Source: Trema orientale (taxonomy: Eukaryota > Streptophyta > Magnoliopsida > Rosales > Cannabaceae). From it: a DNA stretch of 64,000 nucleotides. The stretch lies in contig JXTC01000003.1 in NCBI GenBank assembly GCA_002914845.1, positions 3,934,875 to 3,998,874 of the forward strand, in the 5' to 3' direction. A model generated the notes under the pieces. It worked only from the letters and a program-made list of their open reading frames with translations, was not told the DNA's origin and ran no database searches. A program made the position numbers and the translations under genes. This document shows positions 12,119 to 22,690 of the stretch, one piece after another (positions within the stretch are counted from its first letter, which is position 1; every line of letters starts with the position of its first letter).

Positions 12119-12946
12119 AAAATATCAGGGGAATTTACACCTAGGGGGTTTAATAAATCCTTGTGATGAAAAATAGGACTCACTCATTAATATTTTCAAA
12201 ACTAACCCCAATTGCCATGTCACATAAATAAAATTACTTGGATACCCTATTTCTTCAACAAACTTCAAACTACTTTAGCCACCACCACCGGTCCCGATCC
12301 CGACCCCGGCGGCGGCACCTCCACTCGACTAGGGTCGAAAATTTTCGACCGTAGTCGAACTTGTCCGACCACCTCTCTCGGTTGTTCCGATCATTTTTTA
12401 ACCGATGGCCGGAAAATTTCGACTCCAGTCAAAAATGTTCGACTGGGGTTGAACCACCGTTCGACCGTAGTCGAACAATTCGACTGGGATCGAAGCCACA
12501 GGTCGAAAATTTCGACCGGCGTTCGACCACCTCTCTCGGTTGTTCCAATCGTTTTTCGACCGGTGGCTGAAAAATTTCGACTCCAGTCGAAAATGTTCGA
12601 CTGGGGTTGAACCGCTGTTCGACCGTAGTCGAAAATGTTCGACTGGGGTCGAAGCCACCAGTCAAAAATTTCGACCGGCGTTCGACCGTGGTCGAAAATT
12701 TCGACCCCAGTCGAACGTAGCCGGCCGCCGGCCGTCTTCCCGGTGCCACCTCCGTCACTTTTGATTTTTTCGACTTGGTCGAAAATTTTCGACTAGGGTC
12801 GAGTCAGGGGTAATTTTGGAACTTTGAAATATTCATTAAATGACATGGCAATAAAAGTCCTATTTTTGTAAATGGTTTATAAGTTGTCTCTTTTTTCATC
12901 ACATGTATTAAAAGAGGGTCAAAATTGATAATCCCCCAAAATATCA
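12119..12946. mobile_element. Non-autonomous Mutator-like element (MULE) with 9-bp TSD
   Basis: The 9-mer AAAATATCA occurs on both sides (12119-12127 and 12938-12946), the TSD length typical of Mutator-like elements. The 810-bp element (12128-12937) starts GGGGAATTTACACC and ends in TAATCCCCC. Imperfect terminal inverted repeats of roughly 100-130 bp share blocks such as TGTGATGAAAAA and ATTGCCATGTCA, in opposite orientation at the two ends. There is no transposase, so movement would have needed an enzyme from elsewhere. The interior is GC-rich and filled with TCGA palindromes, unlike its surroundings. Confidence 0.8.
12320..12805. repeat. TCGA-palindrome array with 158-bp tandem duplication
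   Basis: About 30 TCGA tetramers (counted by eye) fall within some 490 bp, mostly in TTCGAC...GTCGAA arrangements such as GGTCGAAAATTTCGACC. A unit of about 158 bp starting GACCACCTCTCTCGGTTGTT occurs at 12367 and again at 12525, with a partial third copy after 12682. Frames are open on both strands because of the repeat composition; this is not evidence of coding. Confidence 0.85.
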
Positions 12947-13519
12947 AGAAACCTTCTTTGATTTGTGATTTGAATCCTTTTTTATTTTTTTCCTATTCTT
13001 AGTCTTTTTAAAATTCATTTTCCTTTAATTCCTTTTCTAACTTTTTTTCACATTGAACCTACCACTCATTTTTCTTTTTTCTTTTTTTATATTTTTTTCC
13101 TGTGCTTAGTCTTTTTAAAATTCTTTTCCTCTAATCTTAAAAATAATTAGTTCCTTTTTATTAAGAAACTAATTAGGTTGCCAAAGAAACTAGCGATAGT
13201 AACAAAAAAAACCATCTATTTATCAAAGAAACCAATATGATTTTTATTAGAAATTAATTTAGTTGTTACTAATAATTAGAAACCAATATAGTCTCCAATA
13301 GAAACCAATATGGTTTCTACTAATAACTAGAAACCAAATTAGTTTCCACTAGTAACCATAAACTAAATTGACTAATTTCATTACTAAAAACTAGAAACTA
13401 ACTAGTTTTTCTTTCAAATTTCTTTAACTAACCTTAGATTTTTTCTACTATTCATTTAATTGATTTGAATAATAAAAAGGAAAAAAAAAAAAAGAAAAGA
13501 GTATAAACCATAGAAATTA
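12947..13519. repeat. pyrimidine tract and degenerate AAACCAATATGGTTTC repeats
   Basis: 12960-13140 is T/C-rich. From about 13180 to 13400 the word GAAACCAATATGGTTTCTA and variants recur every 30-40 bp. This probably belongs to the same low-complexity locus as the following 74-bp minisatellite, whose unit also contains AGGAAACTAAACTGGTTTC. Confidence 0.5.
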
Positions 13520-13872
13520 CATGGCATTTTGCTAAAAGGAAACTACACTGGTTTCCTGAAAACCTTTATGATTTCCTGTGATTTACTAACATACATGACA
13601 CTCTGTTAAAAGGAAACTAAACTGGTTTCTCGAAAATTTTTGTAGTTTTATGTGATTAACTTATGTACATGGCACTCTGCTAAAAAGAAACCAATCTGGT
13701 TTTTAAGAAACCTTTGTATTTCTTTTGATGACATTTTGCTAAAAGGAAACCTTTGTAGTTTCCTATGATCTACTTACGTATAGAACATTCTGCTAATAGG
13801 AAACCAAACTAGTTTCTAAAAAACTTTGTGGCTTCCTGTGATTTACTTACATACAGGACATTCCGCTAATGG
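13520..13872. repeat. 74-bp minisatellite, about 5 units
   Basis: The anchor CATG(G/A)CA(T/C)T(T/C)TG recurs at 13520, 13594 and 13668, then in shorter units near 13727 and 13780, then at 13854. Full units are 74 bp; two are internally deleted (about 59 and 54 bp). Each unit has a GGAAAC...GTTTCC pair capable of pairing. Confidence 0.75.
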
Positions 13873-14359
13873 GATACTAAAAGGTTTTTGGCATGATTAG
13901 TCCCTGAATTTTTTGATGATTTGTAATGTATCCCTTGAAATTTTTTTTTTAGCAATTAAGACCCCGAATTTAGAATTTTTGGCATGATTAGCCCCAGAAT
14001 TTTTCGTAGATTTGCAATGTATCCCCTAAACTTTTTTTTTTGGCAATTAGGACCCTGAATTTAAGGTTTTTGGCATGATTAGCCCTTGAATTTTTCGCTG
14101 ATTTGTAATATTTTTCCTGAGTTATATGCAAATTTTTAAATAATTAAAAAATAAATTACAAATCAACGAAAAATTCAGGGGCTAATCATGCCAAAAACTC
14201 TAAATTCAAGGTCCTAATTGCCTAAAAAAAAAGTTCAGGGGATATATTGCCAAAAATTCTAAATTCAGGGTCCTAATTGCCAAAAAAAAAAGTTGAGGGG
14301 ATACATTGCAAATCATCGAAAGATTCAAGGACTAATCATACCAAAAACCCGATACTAAA
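13873..14359. mobile_element. Foldback MULE-type MITE with 9-bp TSD
   Basis: GATACTAAA flanks both sides (13873-13881 and 14351-14359). The 469-bp element (13882-14350) starts AGGTTTTTGGCATGATTAG and ends in its near reverse complement. Each arm, over 200 bp, holds about two copies of a roughly 100-bp unit (words GGCAATTAGGACCCTGAATT and TTTGCAATGTATCCCC). The arms meet around an AT-rich centre near 14115-14150, so the whole element can fold into a long hairpin. The 9-bp duplication points to Mutator-type transposition. No coding capacity. Confidence 0.82.
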
Positions 14360-15113
14360 TTAGTTTCCAGGAAATAGATGGCTTATTTACTAAAATGCCA
14401 GCTCCCAAAGTATTTAGAAAAATACCCTGAAAGGTTGTAAGAAATTTTTATTATTTTTGAAAGGTCATAAATTTGGTAATATTTTTTGAAAATAGGTATA
14501 AGTGTCCAAAACCGTTATTTTTAACTAAATAATAAACTTTGAGGTTTGATTGATTTGGAAAAATACTACATTTGAAATTAATTTAGAACAAATACCATTG
14601 TTAAAAATAATTTTATAAAAAATATCATTCTAGAAATGTATTTACAAAAATACCACTTGAGAAAATGTATTTTGAAAATTACCATTTTGATTTACCACTT
14701 TAAAAATTGAATTTAGAACAATACCATTTTTAAAAGAATTTCCAAAAATACCATTTTTAAACTACTTCAAAACATGTATTTCTAAAAATACCATTTTTAA
14801 ACCACTTCAAAACATTCTATTATTTAAAACAAATTCCTAATCCATCCTAGTTCCAAATTCTCAAGAGGGTGAAATTATTCTTTTCTAAGAATTACTATTT
14901 CTGGAGTGGAGTATTTGATTCCTAAACATTCTATTATTTTTAAGCAAATTCCTAATCGGTCCTAATTCTAAATTCTCAAAAGGATAAAATAATTCTCTTC
15001 TAAGAATTACTATTTTTGGAGTAGAGTATTTTATTCCTATTCAATTCCCTTCATATTTATTAAATATGGGATTAATCTAATCCTATCAAATCTCATCTTT
15101 ATCATGCCATCCA
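14360..15113. repeat. MITE-like element with AAAATACCATTTTT repeats
   Basis: 14440-14820 is built of degenerate AAAAATACCATTTTTAAA words. The right end (TCATGCCATCCAAACATGC) is, as reverse complement, closely like the left end of the element at 28433-29165. The left boundary is uncertain and may coincide with the end of the foldback element. Confidence 0.45.
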
Positions 15114-15887
15114 AACATGCTTCTAGTAAACTTGTCATCTACATCAACTTCTATAGTGTGAGTGTATTTTCAGTTAAGGCAAGTGAAAACATCGTGCTTA
15201 CAAGGTTTATCGTTTCTTGCTACCCATTAGTGACTTTGATTTTGTGTGTGCCAAGCAATGTAAGTGACGAAAAAAGAAACATTCCATGTAGATATTGCAT
15301 GCAGAAGTGTCTGTGGCATTGACAGGTCGGATCTCCTTTCCATACTCAAGGTGAGTGGTGTTACTAAAATAAGCACTACAAAATCCATAACTCAAGGCCT
15401 CTTTATTCGAAAGACTAGGAAGAGAGAGCAGAGACAGAAAGAGGAAGAGAGAGAATTTTTTTTTGCAACTGACTATACGAACGTATTTTTCTTTCAGAGA
15501 AAAAGTGCATCTATTTTTCGGATCTATTAAGGATGTTTCTCCTTTTCATAATGAATAGAAAATATTTCTTAATGAATATGATACTACTTCTGTATTGAAT
15601 GCGCACATTCAAATATTGCGCGTTCATTGAACCATATAAAAAATTTGAGATGTTTATACCTTAACCAGATTCATGCTCTATCCTCATTAGCATATTAGAT
15701 TGGGTCATACACCACTATGGGCAGCCCAATTAAGAACCAATGTTTAATATAAAGCATAAGGAAGTAATGGAATAGAAGATAGGAACATATAGATATAAAT
15801 AAAAAGAAACTCAAATAGAAAAGGATAATTTCATGATGTAACCTCCTTAAAAAGAAGCAAGAAGAGAACTACCATAAATTCAAACTT
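15114..15887. other. intergenic DNA, no gene recognised
   Basis: Open frames at 15104-15322 and 15264-15530 overlap in different frames and show no domain, splice context or codon pattern of a gene. A purine-rich GAGAGA stretch lies near 15420-15455. Confidence 0.5.
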
Positions 15888-16096
15888 TAAGATCATCTTT
15901 ACTATTCATGAAGAAAATGAATAGAAGGAGAATAGGTATGAATAAGAAATAATGAGTGAGGAAGACTATGATTCCCATGATATATGGTCAATTCATATGT
16001 AAACATTTGGTAAAAAAAGAAAAAAAGAAAAGAAAACATTTCTCTTTCCTCATTATTTTTTCTCTCTATTACAGATTACTAAACATGACATTCTTA
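15888..16096. repeat. MITE-like element, copy 2 of the family at 10912-11112
   Basis: The left end (CATCTTTACTATTCATGAAG) and right end (TCTCTATTACAGATTACTAA) are imperfect inverted repeats and match the ends of the 10912-11112 copy. Internal words ATGAATAAGAAAT and TTTCTCTTTCC are shared. Boundaries are approximate. Confidence 0.45.
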
Positions 16097-16592
16097 CTCA
16101 TTAGGGAAAATCATAAAGAAATATGAATTGAGGTATATGCATTCATATAAACGTTTTTTACATTTCACCTTAATAAATGTACATGTATGATTAGTTGGAA
16201 AAATGAGTACATGTATGATTAGTAGGAAAAATGACCTTTTATATTGGTTTTTTCACTCGGTATTTCAGAAATGAATGGATCAGTTTTTATAAGTATATCA
16301 GGAAGTCAATTTTATACTATATGTATTATTCTTATAGCGAGTATTTTGTTATTTCGTATGACAAAACTGATACACGTATACTAGCATTTACTAGGAGTAT
16401 ATGGTGATTCAGGTTTAGTGGCTTTAACTTGAGTATATGTTTTGAAATAAATGGCAAGGGGGACACATAAAGGAAAAGAGATTATATGAGCAAGGAATGA
16501 CAAAACGGAGAGATTTGGATCAATATTGCATTCTTTGGTTGATCGAGTTAATGGCAAGGAAAAATCAACAATTGCGATGATTAATGGCTTCA

Positions 16593-16596
<4 letters not shown>
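16097..16596. other. intergenic DNA, no gene recognised
   Basis: AT-rich. A short direct repeat, GTACATGTATGATTAG, occurs at about 16170 and 16207. No supported coding region. Confidence 0.45.

Positions 16597-16630
<34 letters not shown>
16597..16630. repeat. (GA)n microsatellite
   Basis: About 16 GA units. It creates apparent Arg-Glu or Ser-Leu repeats in translation that are not real coding. Confidence 0.9.
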
Positions 16631-16632
<2 letters not shown>

Positions 16633-16640
16633 ACGAGTGT

Positions 16641-16755
16641 TGGAAGAGAAATTAATGGCTCGGCAATTAAGAAACAAAACATTGGCTATGGATTGGAGCT
16701 TGGAACAGAAATTAATGGCTCGGCAATTAAGAAACAAAACATTGGCTATGGATTG
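16641..16755. repeat. Two-copy 60-bp tandem duplication
   Basis: The block starting TGGAAGAGAAATTAATGGCT recurs exactly 60 bp later, with only a G/C difference near its start (GAAGAG versus GAACAG) over about 55 bp. Near identity implies a recent slippage or unequal exchange event. Confidence 0.88.
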
Positions 16756-16817
16756 ATGAACCGAAACTAAATGAAACAACAAGAGAAGAGCACAACTAAA
16801 CATGAAAAGATCTCCTC

Positions 16818-16842
16818 AAAAAAAAAAAAAAAAAAAAAAAAA
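16818..16842. repeat. poly(A) tract
   Basis: A 25-base A run. No SINE or LINE body directly upstream was recognised. Confidence 0.8.
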
Positions 16843-16904
16843 GGAAGAATGCACTTCGGCTAAGATGGAGAGGAAGAGAGCAAATGAATTAATTTAGAGT
16901 AATT

Positions 16905-17070
16905 CTATGAGGCATTATTAGTACCCAGCATTATAATGACATATTTGTCCATCATTTAATAATTTTAATTAGTAAATTGAGTTATACATGGACTTATTTA
17001 AATTATAATTATGATTAGCCAGTAACATATTGACACATCATGTGGTGTTGGGCTAACATTATTTTTAATT
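16905..17070. repeat. MITE family copy (also at 54452-54608)
   Basis: Shares with 54452-54608 a left motif (GTACCCAGCATTATAATGAC here, GTGCCTGACACTGTAATGAC there), the central AATTATAATTATGATTAGCCAGTAA-like core and the right motif GTTGGGC. Ends are imperfect inverted repeats (GTRCCC / GTTGGGC with flanking AATAATG). No coding capacity; the superfamily is not assigned. Confidence 0.6.
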
Positions 17071-17485
17071 TATGCTTAGAAGTGGGTAAATCCGAGTGGG
17101 ACACCTTGTAGCACCTAGAATTCTCCCGTGGTCTTCAAATGAGGTTGACACCTCATAGCTTCTAGAATTTTCTACAAAATTGAAAGAAGCCGTCCAATGA
17201 AATTGTGACATTTCATTGCTTCTAGACTTGCTTGGCATTGTCTTCCATTCCATATCACCATATGTGACATGTCGTTTTTAGTTAGATTGAATTAGCTAAA
17301 TGGCATGTGGTTTTGTTGCTCGGTGAATGAGGTGGCTTGGACATGGCACAAAGTGGGACCCTTTCTAATGAGATTTTGCCAATTAGACTTGGGCGTGCCA
17401 TGTCAGAAACCACCAATTATTTTTTGGACCATAATCAAATTATATACTTATAAGGAAATTAATCACAAAAACGAAATAATCCCCA
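17071..17485. other. intergenic DNA upstream of the P450 pseudogene
   Basis: No gene recognised. Contains the repeated word TTTCATTGCTTCTAG / CTCATAGCTTCTAGAAT near 17155 and 17212. The frame opening at 17305 runs into the pseudogene but its first 60 residues are not P450-like. Confidence 0.45.
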
Positions 17486-18239
17486 AAACACTTGGTCTTA
17501 CCAGCAGGTTTTTCTTGGGACAGAATGAACCTGAGAAAATTTCAAGGCTTATTGATAAATTTGAAGACGTTATGTTGGTAATGCATTCCCTTATTTCAAA
17601 TGTACCGGGAACCATATTCCCCTTATTTCATATGTACCGGGAACCATATTCTACCGGGCGAAGCGGTCCTGAAGGAGATAAAGGCTGCAATGGCATCAGG
17701 AGCACTTTTGCCACTGACCCGTCCGGGAAAACACAAGGCTGAGGCTGAGATAGCAGACTAGACAATGGATGTTTTAACTGCATGGCATAGCGCCATGGCT
17801 AGTGACACGGCTTTCATCCTGAAATATACCACAAGTTCCTAGCTGGTACTAATATCATCTTTCAGACTTCTATAAACACGTTTCTTTAATTGCCTTCTAT
17901 AGGGAGAAATTTAACTCACTTGGTTTACTAACAGAATAAAAACTGTGCTGTGATTTCTGATAATTGCCTTTTTTGTTTCTTGAAAACAAAAAACAAAAAA
18001 GGAGCAAAAGCACGTTTCAGCCTCAAAGAGGCCAGGAGGACCATTGGACTGTGCTAAATGAGAATTTGGGACTCACCCCACCAGTTCAGGGCACTTTCAG
18101 ATAGGCCTTACTGGAATTTGTTTACAATGTGGTCAAGAGGTTCAAATCGGAGGTGGTGTTTCCAAAGGAAAAGATCATAATAGTTGATACGTTGCCCACA
18201 CCATATAAAGATTTTCCTAACTGCCTTTCGCATCAAAAG
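17486..18239 (+). pseudogene. CYP716-like P450 pseudogene
   Basis: Fragments collinear with the intact P450 at 7306-10176. The first reads LTSRFFLGQNEPEKISRL through NVPGTIF (about 17490-17620), the part before the I-helix. After a 32-bp tandem duplication come ATDPSGK, KAEAEIAD-like and the I-helix remnant, with TAG at about 17758-17760. An exon 2 remnant resembles TPPxQGTFR (about 18070-18105). The final part resembles FVxNVVKRF through the C-terminal PTPxKxxP (about 18110-18230). The N-terminal third and the haem-binding loop are absent, and there are stops in all blocks, so no enzyme can be made. It is most likely a decayed local duplicate of the neighbouring P450, and its start and end mark only where similarity is visible. 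Confidence 0.85.
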
Positions 18240-20256
18240 AAATGGTGTACAAGGCTTTCTATGTTCTTATTCGTGCTTTAGATGTCTACCAAGTGAAAAC
18301 AAGCTGAATTAAAAAGATCCACATTTTTACCCCTTTGGGGAGGGCTCTTTTTATTATTCAAATTCTGACAATTATGTCAGTCTTGCCTGATTAACCGAAT
18401 CAGATTATCATTCTTTTTATTCATTTAGGTTGGAATAACATTTTCTTTCAAGATAAAGGAGATTGACAATATAGGTGGCATAATACATTAGTGCAAAAGA
18501 TGTAACGAGACATTTCTTTGGCTAATTTGAAAGAGAAGGCTGTGTAAATACATAGGCTTGGGGGCAAACTGACTATACGCATTGCCAAAAGAATTGATCG
18601 ATGGACTCCTAAGAGTAGCAAACAAAGCCTTAAGAGCAAGGAATCACAAATCACAATTATCATGTGACGCGAAGTTTCAAATACCAGCCCAACAATTAAT
18701 TTGTGTCTTGAAAGTTGAACTCGGTTTTTGTATCGTTTTTAAGTTTACTTTTACATAACAAAATTGTAATAGATTTTCAGGGTCATAAAAGGGAAAAAGA
18801 ATCTTTCCATTAGGACCACTACAACTGAAAAATAGAAAGACCAGTCATGATCTTGATCTCTCCATGTTATACAGAGCCAAATGAACCCATGTGCACATCT
18901 TATGAATTGATTCCTAGGAGTCAACTGTGAAATAGCCCTATTTGATCACCTGAAGCCACAATTATCAGTGTACCACTCCCTGAATTCCAAGCTGAGCCTT
19001 TTTTTTTTTTTTTTCCAAATGCTCTGCGGGCACTGTGATTCTTGTGGACGACTAGGCAGAATTGTGCGCGTTATTACTATAATATCATCAATCTAGAGCC
19101 AAGAGCTCTGATTTTGAAGTTCTCTCCATTTTCTTTTACTCAACCCTTTATATCCTACTAAATCCTCCAATCCACTTAGCAGGCTCGAGTGCAAAACTGG
19201 AGGCTACAGTTCCTCCTTATAAATTCAGAGTCGGATAGTCTACTCAGTGTGTCACATATCCAGCATGTTCAGATTCTTGAGAAAATGGTTTTTCCTGAAT
19301 TCTACGGTCTATTCCCAATGGTAGCGTATTGAATTCTTAGTTATTGGGATTTCAAATTGCCAACATATTTCTAGTCACCATTATAAGATTCAGTTGGACA
19401 CTAACCTATGATTTAAAATTACCAACCTAATCACTCAATTTCCTGAAAATGAACTTGGATATGTTTAGAATTCAAGCCTAGGAAGACATGATGTTACAAA
19501 TAAAACTGGTAGAACAAGGGGAATATGCACATAAATCTAATAAAGCATGCAGCAAAAAGGTATGTGACCAAAAAACATCCTTAGAAATCCATTACCACCA
19601 TCGGCCCAAAACTATATTCATTCTTCCAATAACTGAACAACCTAAAGCCATACAATTTATATTTGTTGATAAACATTCCAATATTAACAGTATTGAGTCC
19701 AAAAAAGCCAGCTTCAAAACATGTGTATTCACGAGTATTTCCAAAAAAAATTGTAAATTTCCTTGATGCCTTGGATTAGAAGAATGCCTACAAACAGACT
19801 AGATACAAATGAAAAAAAAAAAAATTACAAACAGGCCAAATATAAAGCGGTTACAGTCAGTCATTTAACCAACTAAGAAATCTCAATCAACAAGAAAGCA
19901 AGCAACAACGTTCATCTTTCTGAGAGCATAACAGTTTATTCACCTAAATTAGATACAAAAAACACTAGCCAGAGTTCCAGATAGCTCGCCATTCCCAATT
20001 AATGGCTTTTATTTCATTTAAACAAAAAAGGTTACAAAATCACCAATGGATGTTCAATACAACACCAAAATTTGAATCTTATGATTCTTCCCTTATCAAA
20101 TTAACTCTTTCTCATTAGCAACTGGTATATCCGACCTAACTCCTAATAAATCAACCAAAGCTATTCAATTATCCAGTTCTTCCTTCCTGTATAATATACT
20201 CATTACTCAATATTTATACCAACATAGAATTCAAATTCTGAATCATACCCATCAAT
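18240..20256. other. intergenic DNA, no gene recognised
   Basis: About 2 kb with moderate base composition and no recognised coding region. The frame at 19488-19766 (92 residues) has no domain, and AAAAAA/TTTTT runs interrupt it. The right part, about 19980-20256, is probably the 3' untranslated region and terminator zone of the minus-strand CcmE gene. Confidence 0.5.
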
Positions 20257-21042
20257 CTACGCCGACTTAAACTCGGCCCCAACAGCTTTTTCAGCTTCGA
20301 TCTTCTTCTTATTCTTCTCAATCGCCGAAGCCACTTCCTTGGGCATATACTTCTCATCGTGCTTAGCCAAAACCTCCGTAGCCACGAAGTAGCATTCCCC
20401 GCTCCTCGCCTTCCCGGACACGCTTTTGGCCGAAACCTCGTTCCGAATCTCGTCGGTGATCGGCTTAACAAACCCTTCGACCACCGCCGAGTGCCCCTCC
20501 CGAAACAAATCCGGCAAAGTGCCCTGGTACCTGACCAGAATATCGGTGATCAAATCCGTAACAACGAATTCGATCTCCAGCGAGGAAGCCGGGTGGACCA
20601 CGCTGCCTTCGAGGACCAAACCCCCCAGCCGGAACTTGCTCTTGCTAGGGTTAGCCACGAATTTGTCGAGGGCTTCGGTTGGGGTGACGTAGAAGACCAA
20701 TTGGTCCTGGAAGGAGTTGAGGACGATGACGATGAACCCGGCGACGCAGCCGAAGCTGAGGGCGTAGAGCCAGAGCCGCCGGGTCTGCATCTGCCGGGCC
20801 CGGGCACCGATGTCGACGGACTTGGCCCGTTTCGGGCCGCGCCGGGCCGTGGAGACGAACCGGAGCCCGAGAGTGAGGTTTTCGGGGATCGGGCGGTGGA
20901 GGGAGAGCGGGGAGAGGATCGACGGTGGAGATTGGAAGATGGGTTGGCGGCGGAAGGTGGCGGTGGCGGCTGTTGTCGTGGTGGTGGTTATGTTGGCGCG
21001 GAGGAGATGGGATCTGAGACGGAGCGCCAGGCGAGCCGCCAT
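20257..21042 (-). CDS. CCME: Cytochrome c-type biogenesis protein CcmE, mitochondrial
   Basis: A single-exon 261-residue protein, close to the usual plant length. A basic, Ser/Thr-rich N-terminus (about residues 1-70, with a run of Thr) fits a mitochondrial targeting peptide. One membrane segment follows (about 91-109, LWLYALSFGCVAGFIVIVL). The beta-barrel OB-fold domain runs from about 115 to 225 and includes VTPTEAL, FRLGGLVLEGSV and FREGHSAVVEGF. The signature LAKHDEKYMPKEV gives His228, the residue that binds haem covalently in the family, and Tyr232. CcmE is the inner-membrane haem chaperone of the system I maturation pathway: it receives haem from CcmC and passes it to the CcmF-containing lyase for attachment to apocytochrome c. 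The start is the first ATG, at the head of the targeting peptide. GC content is higher than in the surroundings. Confidence 0.95.
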   Translation of the reverse strand: MAARLALRLRSHLLRANITTTTTTAATATFRRQPIFQSPPSILSPLSLHRPIPENLTLGLRFVSTARRGPKRAKSVDIGARARQMQTRRLWLYALSFGCVAGFIVIVLNSFQDQLVFYVTPTEALDKFVANPSKSKFRLGGLVLEGSVVHPASSLEIEFVVTDLITDILVRYQGTLPDLFREGHSAVVEGFVKPITDEIRNEVSAKSVSGKARSGECYFVATEVLAKHDEKYMPKEVASAIEKNKKKIEAEKAVGAEFKSA

Positions 21043-21119
21043 GGAGTTTCGCTTCAGAGAGAGGAGTCTTTTAGGGGTTTGTCAGGGGCGGGGGGGTTTT
21101 TCACGTTTTAATTTGTTTT

Positions 21120-21656
21120 GGATTTTTCTGGGTAGAGAACAGCGGTGTCAAACGGGCCGGCTCTAAAGAGCTGCTACAAGCACGTTACGATTAGCAATCG
21201 AAGTACCATTAAAAAAAATAATAATTAATTTGTCAAGAAAATATACTTAATTTAAATATATTTTAATTTTTTTGGACATAATTTTAAAAATATAAATGTA
21301 AAAGAAAAAAAGAAAAGAGTAAAAATTAAAATATTTTCTTGGTAAAAATAAGAATAAAAATTAAAATATTTTTTTTGTTAAATAATATATATTATAAATA
21401 TTACGTCAATTTCTAATTTTTTTGAAACAAAAAAGTTCCAAAATTTAATAATAAGTCTTGGTCAAAAAATTTAAAGATATTAAGAATCTAATGCAAAACT
21501 TAATAAAAAAATCCTTAAGAGTTAAGAAAAATATTAGTTAGTTGTCAATCATAACTTTTGAGCTATATATTTTGATATAATTTGAATATGCGTCAGTTTA
21601 GTTAGTATATATTTTAACTCTAAAAATTTAAATTAATTATTATTTCTCACGTACAC
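21120..21656. other. CcmE promoter region and AT-rich DNA
   Basis: 21043-21200 should hold the leader and core promoter of the minus-strand CcmE gene; no TATA box is obvious. From 21205 the sequence is very AT-rich and featureless up to the MITE. Confidence 0.45.
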
Positions 21657-22082
21657 TCTGGCCTTGTTTGGTACATGGGGCTATGATTGGGATTGAAATT
21701 ATTTATCCTATATCTATATTTGATGCCAATTTGGGATTGAGATAAATAATCCATAACCCCAAAATGGTCTTATGTGAGTGAGATAATTTATCTCATTCGA
21801 AAATATGGGATTATTAATCTCACTCAAAAGTAGTGGGACCCACATTTATTTCAAATTTTTATATTAGTGGGTCCCACATTATAAATATATTTTTAAATTT
21901 TTTAGTATTCAAACTAATATAAAATAAATTTATTATACATTCTAATAAAGAGTGAATTCCACATTATAATAATAATCCTAATCCAATCTAATACTGCACC
22001 AAACATGAAATAGTATTAAGTTTATCCAATCCAATCTAATGCTATAATCCAATCCTAGTCCCATATACCAAATAAGGCCTCT
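21657..22082. mobile_element. PIF/Harbinger-like MITE
   Basis: Left end GGCCTTGTTTGGTACATGGG; the right end, as reverse complement, reads GGCCTTATTTGGTATATGGG. Flanking TCT (21657-21659 and 22080-22082) is a possible 3-bp TSD. The 420-bp interior has ATTCCCAATC/GATTGGGAT-type words and no coding capacity. Termini starting G..CTTGTTTGG are typical of Tourist-like elements, although TCT departs from the usual TWA target. Confidence 0.72.
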
Positions 22083-22690
22083 AATATTTCAATTTAGATT
22101 TGTTCTCAATTTACAAATAATTTCTTTCTACTACATAATAATTAACAATTCATAATTTATAATTACTTAAAAAAATTATATCTAATAGTATAACAACTAA
22201 ATTAGAAAAAAAAATCAATAGTGAACAAGATTATGGAACAAGAACAATAAGTATTTGAAAATGGAAACAGTTAGGCTTGAAATTATATAAGATATAAAAA
22301 AATATGCAATATCAGACACAAGAGTAACATAATAAAAAAACAAGCACGATAAGTCATGGAAATAACATAGTATCTAAAACAGGTACAATTAGTATGAAAA
22401 TAGCATAATATTGGAAACAGATCTAATTAGGTACTAAAAAACATAATATTATAAACGAGTACAATTAGGCGCAAAAAAATAGCCCAATACTAGAAATGGG
22501 CATGATTAGGTATGATAATAATATAATATTGTAAGCGGAAATAATTAGGCACGAAAATAGATAAGCACGATAATGATAAGTTAATGACATAATTACGGTA
22601 CGAAATAAGGCACAAGCATGACCATGCATGGCACAGACATAGGCACATAACAGGCCGGACATGGAATAACACGACACGTCTTTGTTAATG
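22083..22690. repeat. degenerate ~55-bp repeats (CATAATATTG...AATTAGGCACGAAA)
   Basis: From about 22330 to 22600 the words CATAATATTGGAAACAG and AATTAGGCACGAAAATAG recur in order at roughly 50-60 bp spacing with heavy divergence. The right end (GGCACAGACATAGGCACATAACAGG) becomes GC-richer. It looks like an old tandem repeat or LTR part; no coding content. Confidence 0.45.

Noticed and set aside
12212..12764. Overlapping open frames of 69-132 residues on both strands in the TCGA-rich block
   Set aside because: The palindromic repeat lacks stop codons in several frames on both strands. Translations are repeats of Ser-Arg-Phe-Asp type with no domain, inside a non-autonomous MULE.
16381..16803. 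140-residue minus-strand frame with long Ser-Leu run
   Set aside because: It is translated from the (GA)n microsatellite and the 60-bp tandem duplication; no conserved domain.
20359..21166. Plus-strand frames of up to 250 residues across the CcmE locus
   Set aside because: They are antisense shadows of the CcmE coding region; composition is explained by its codon use.
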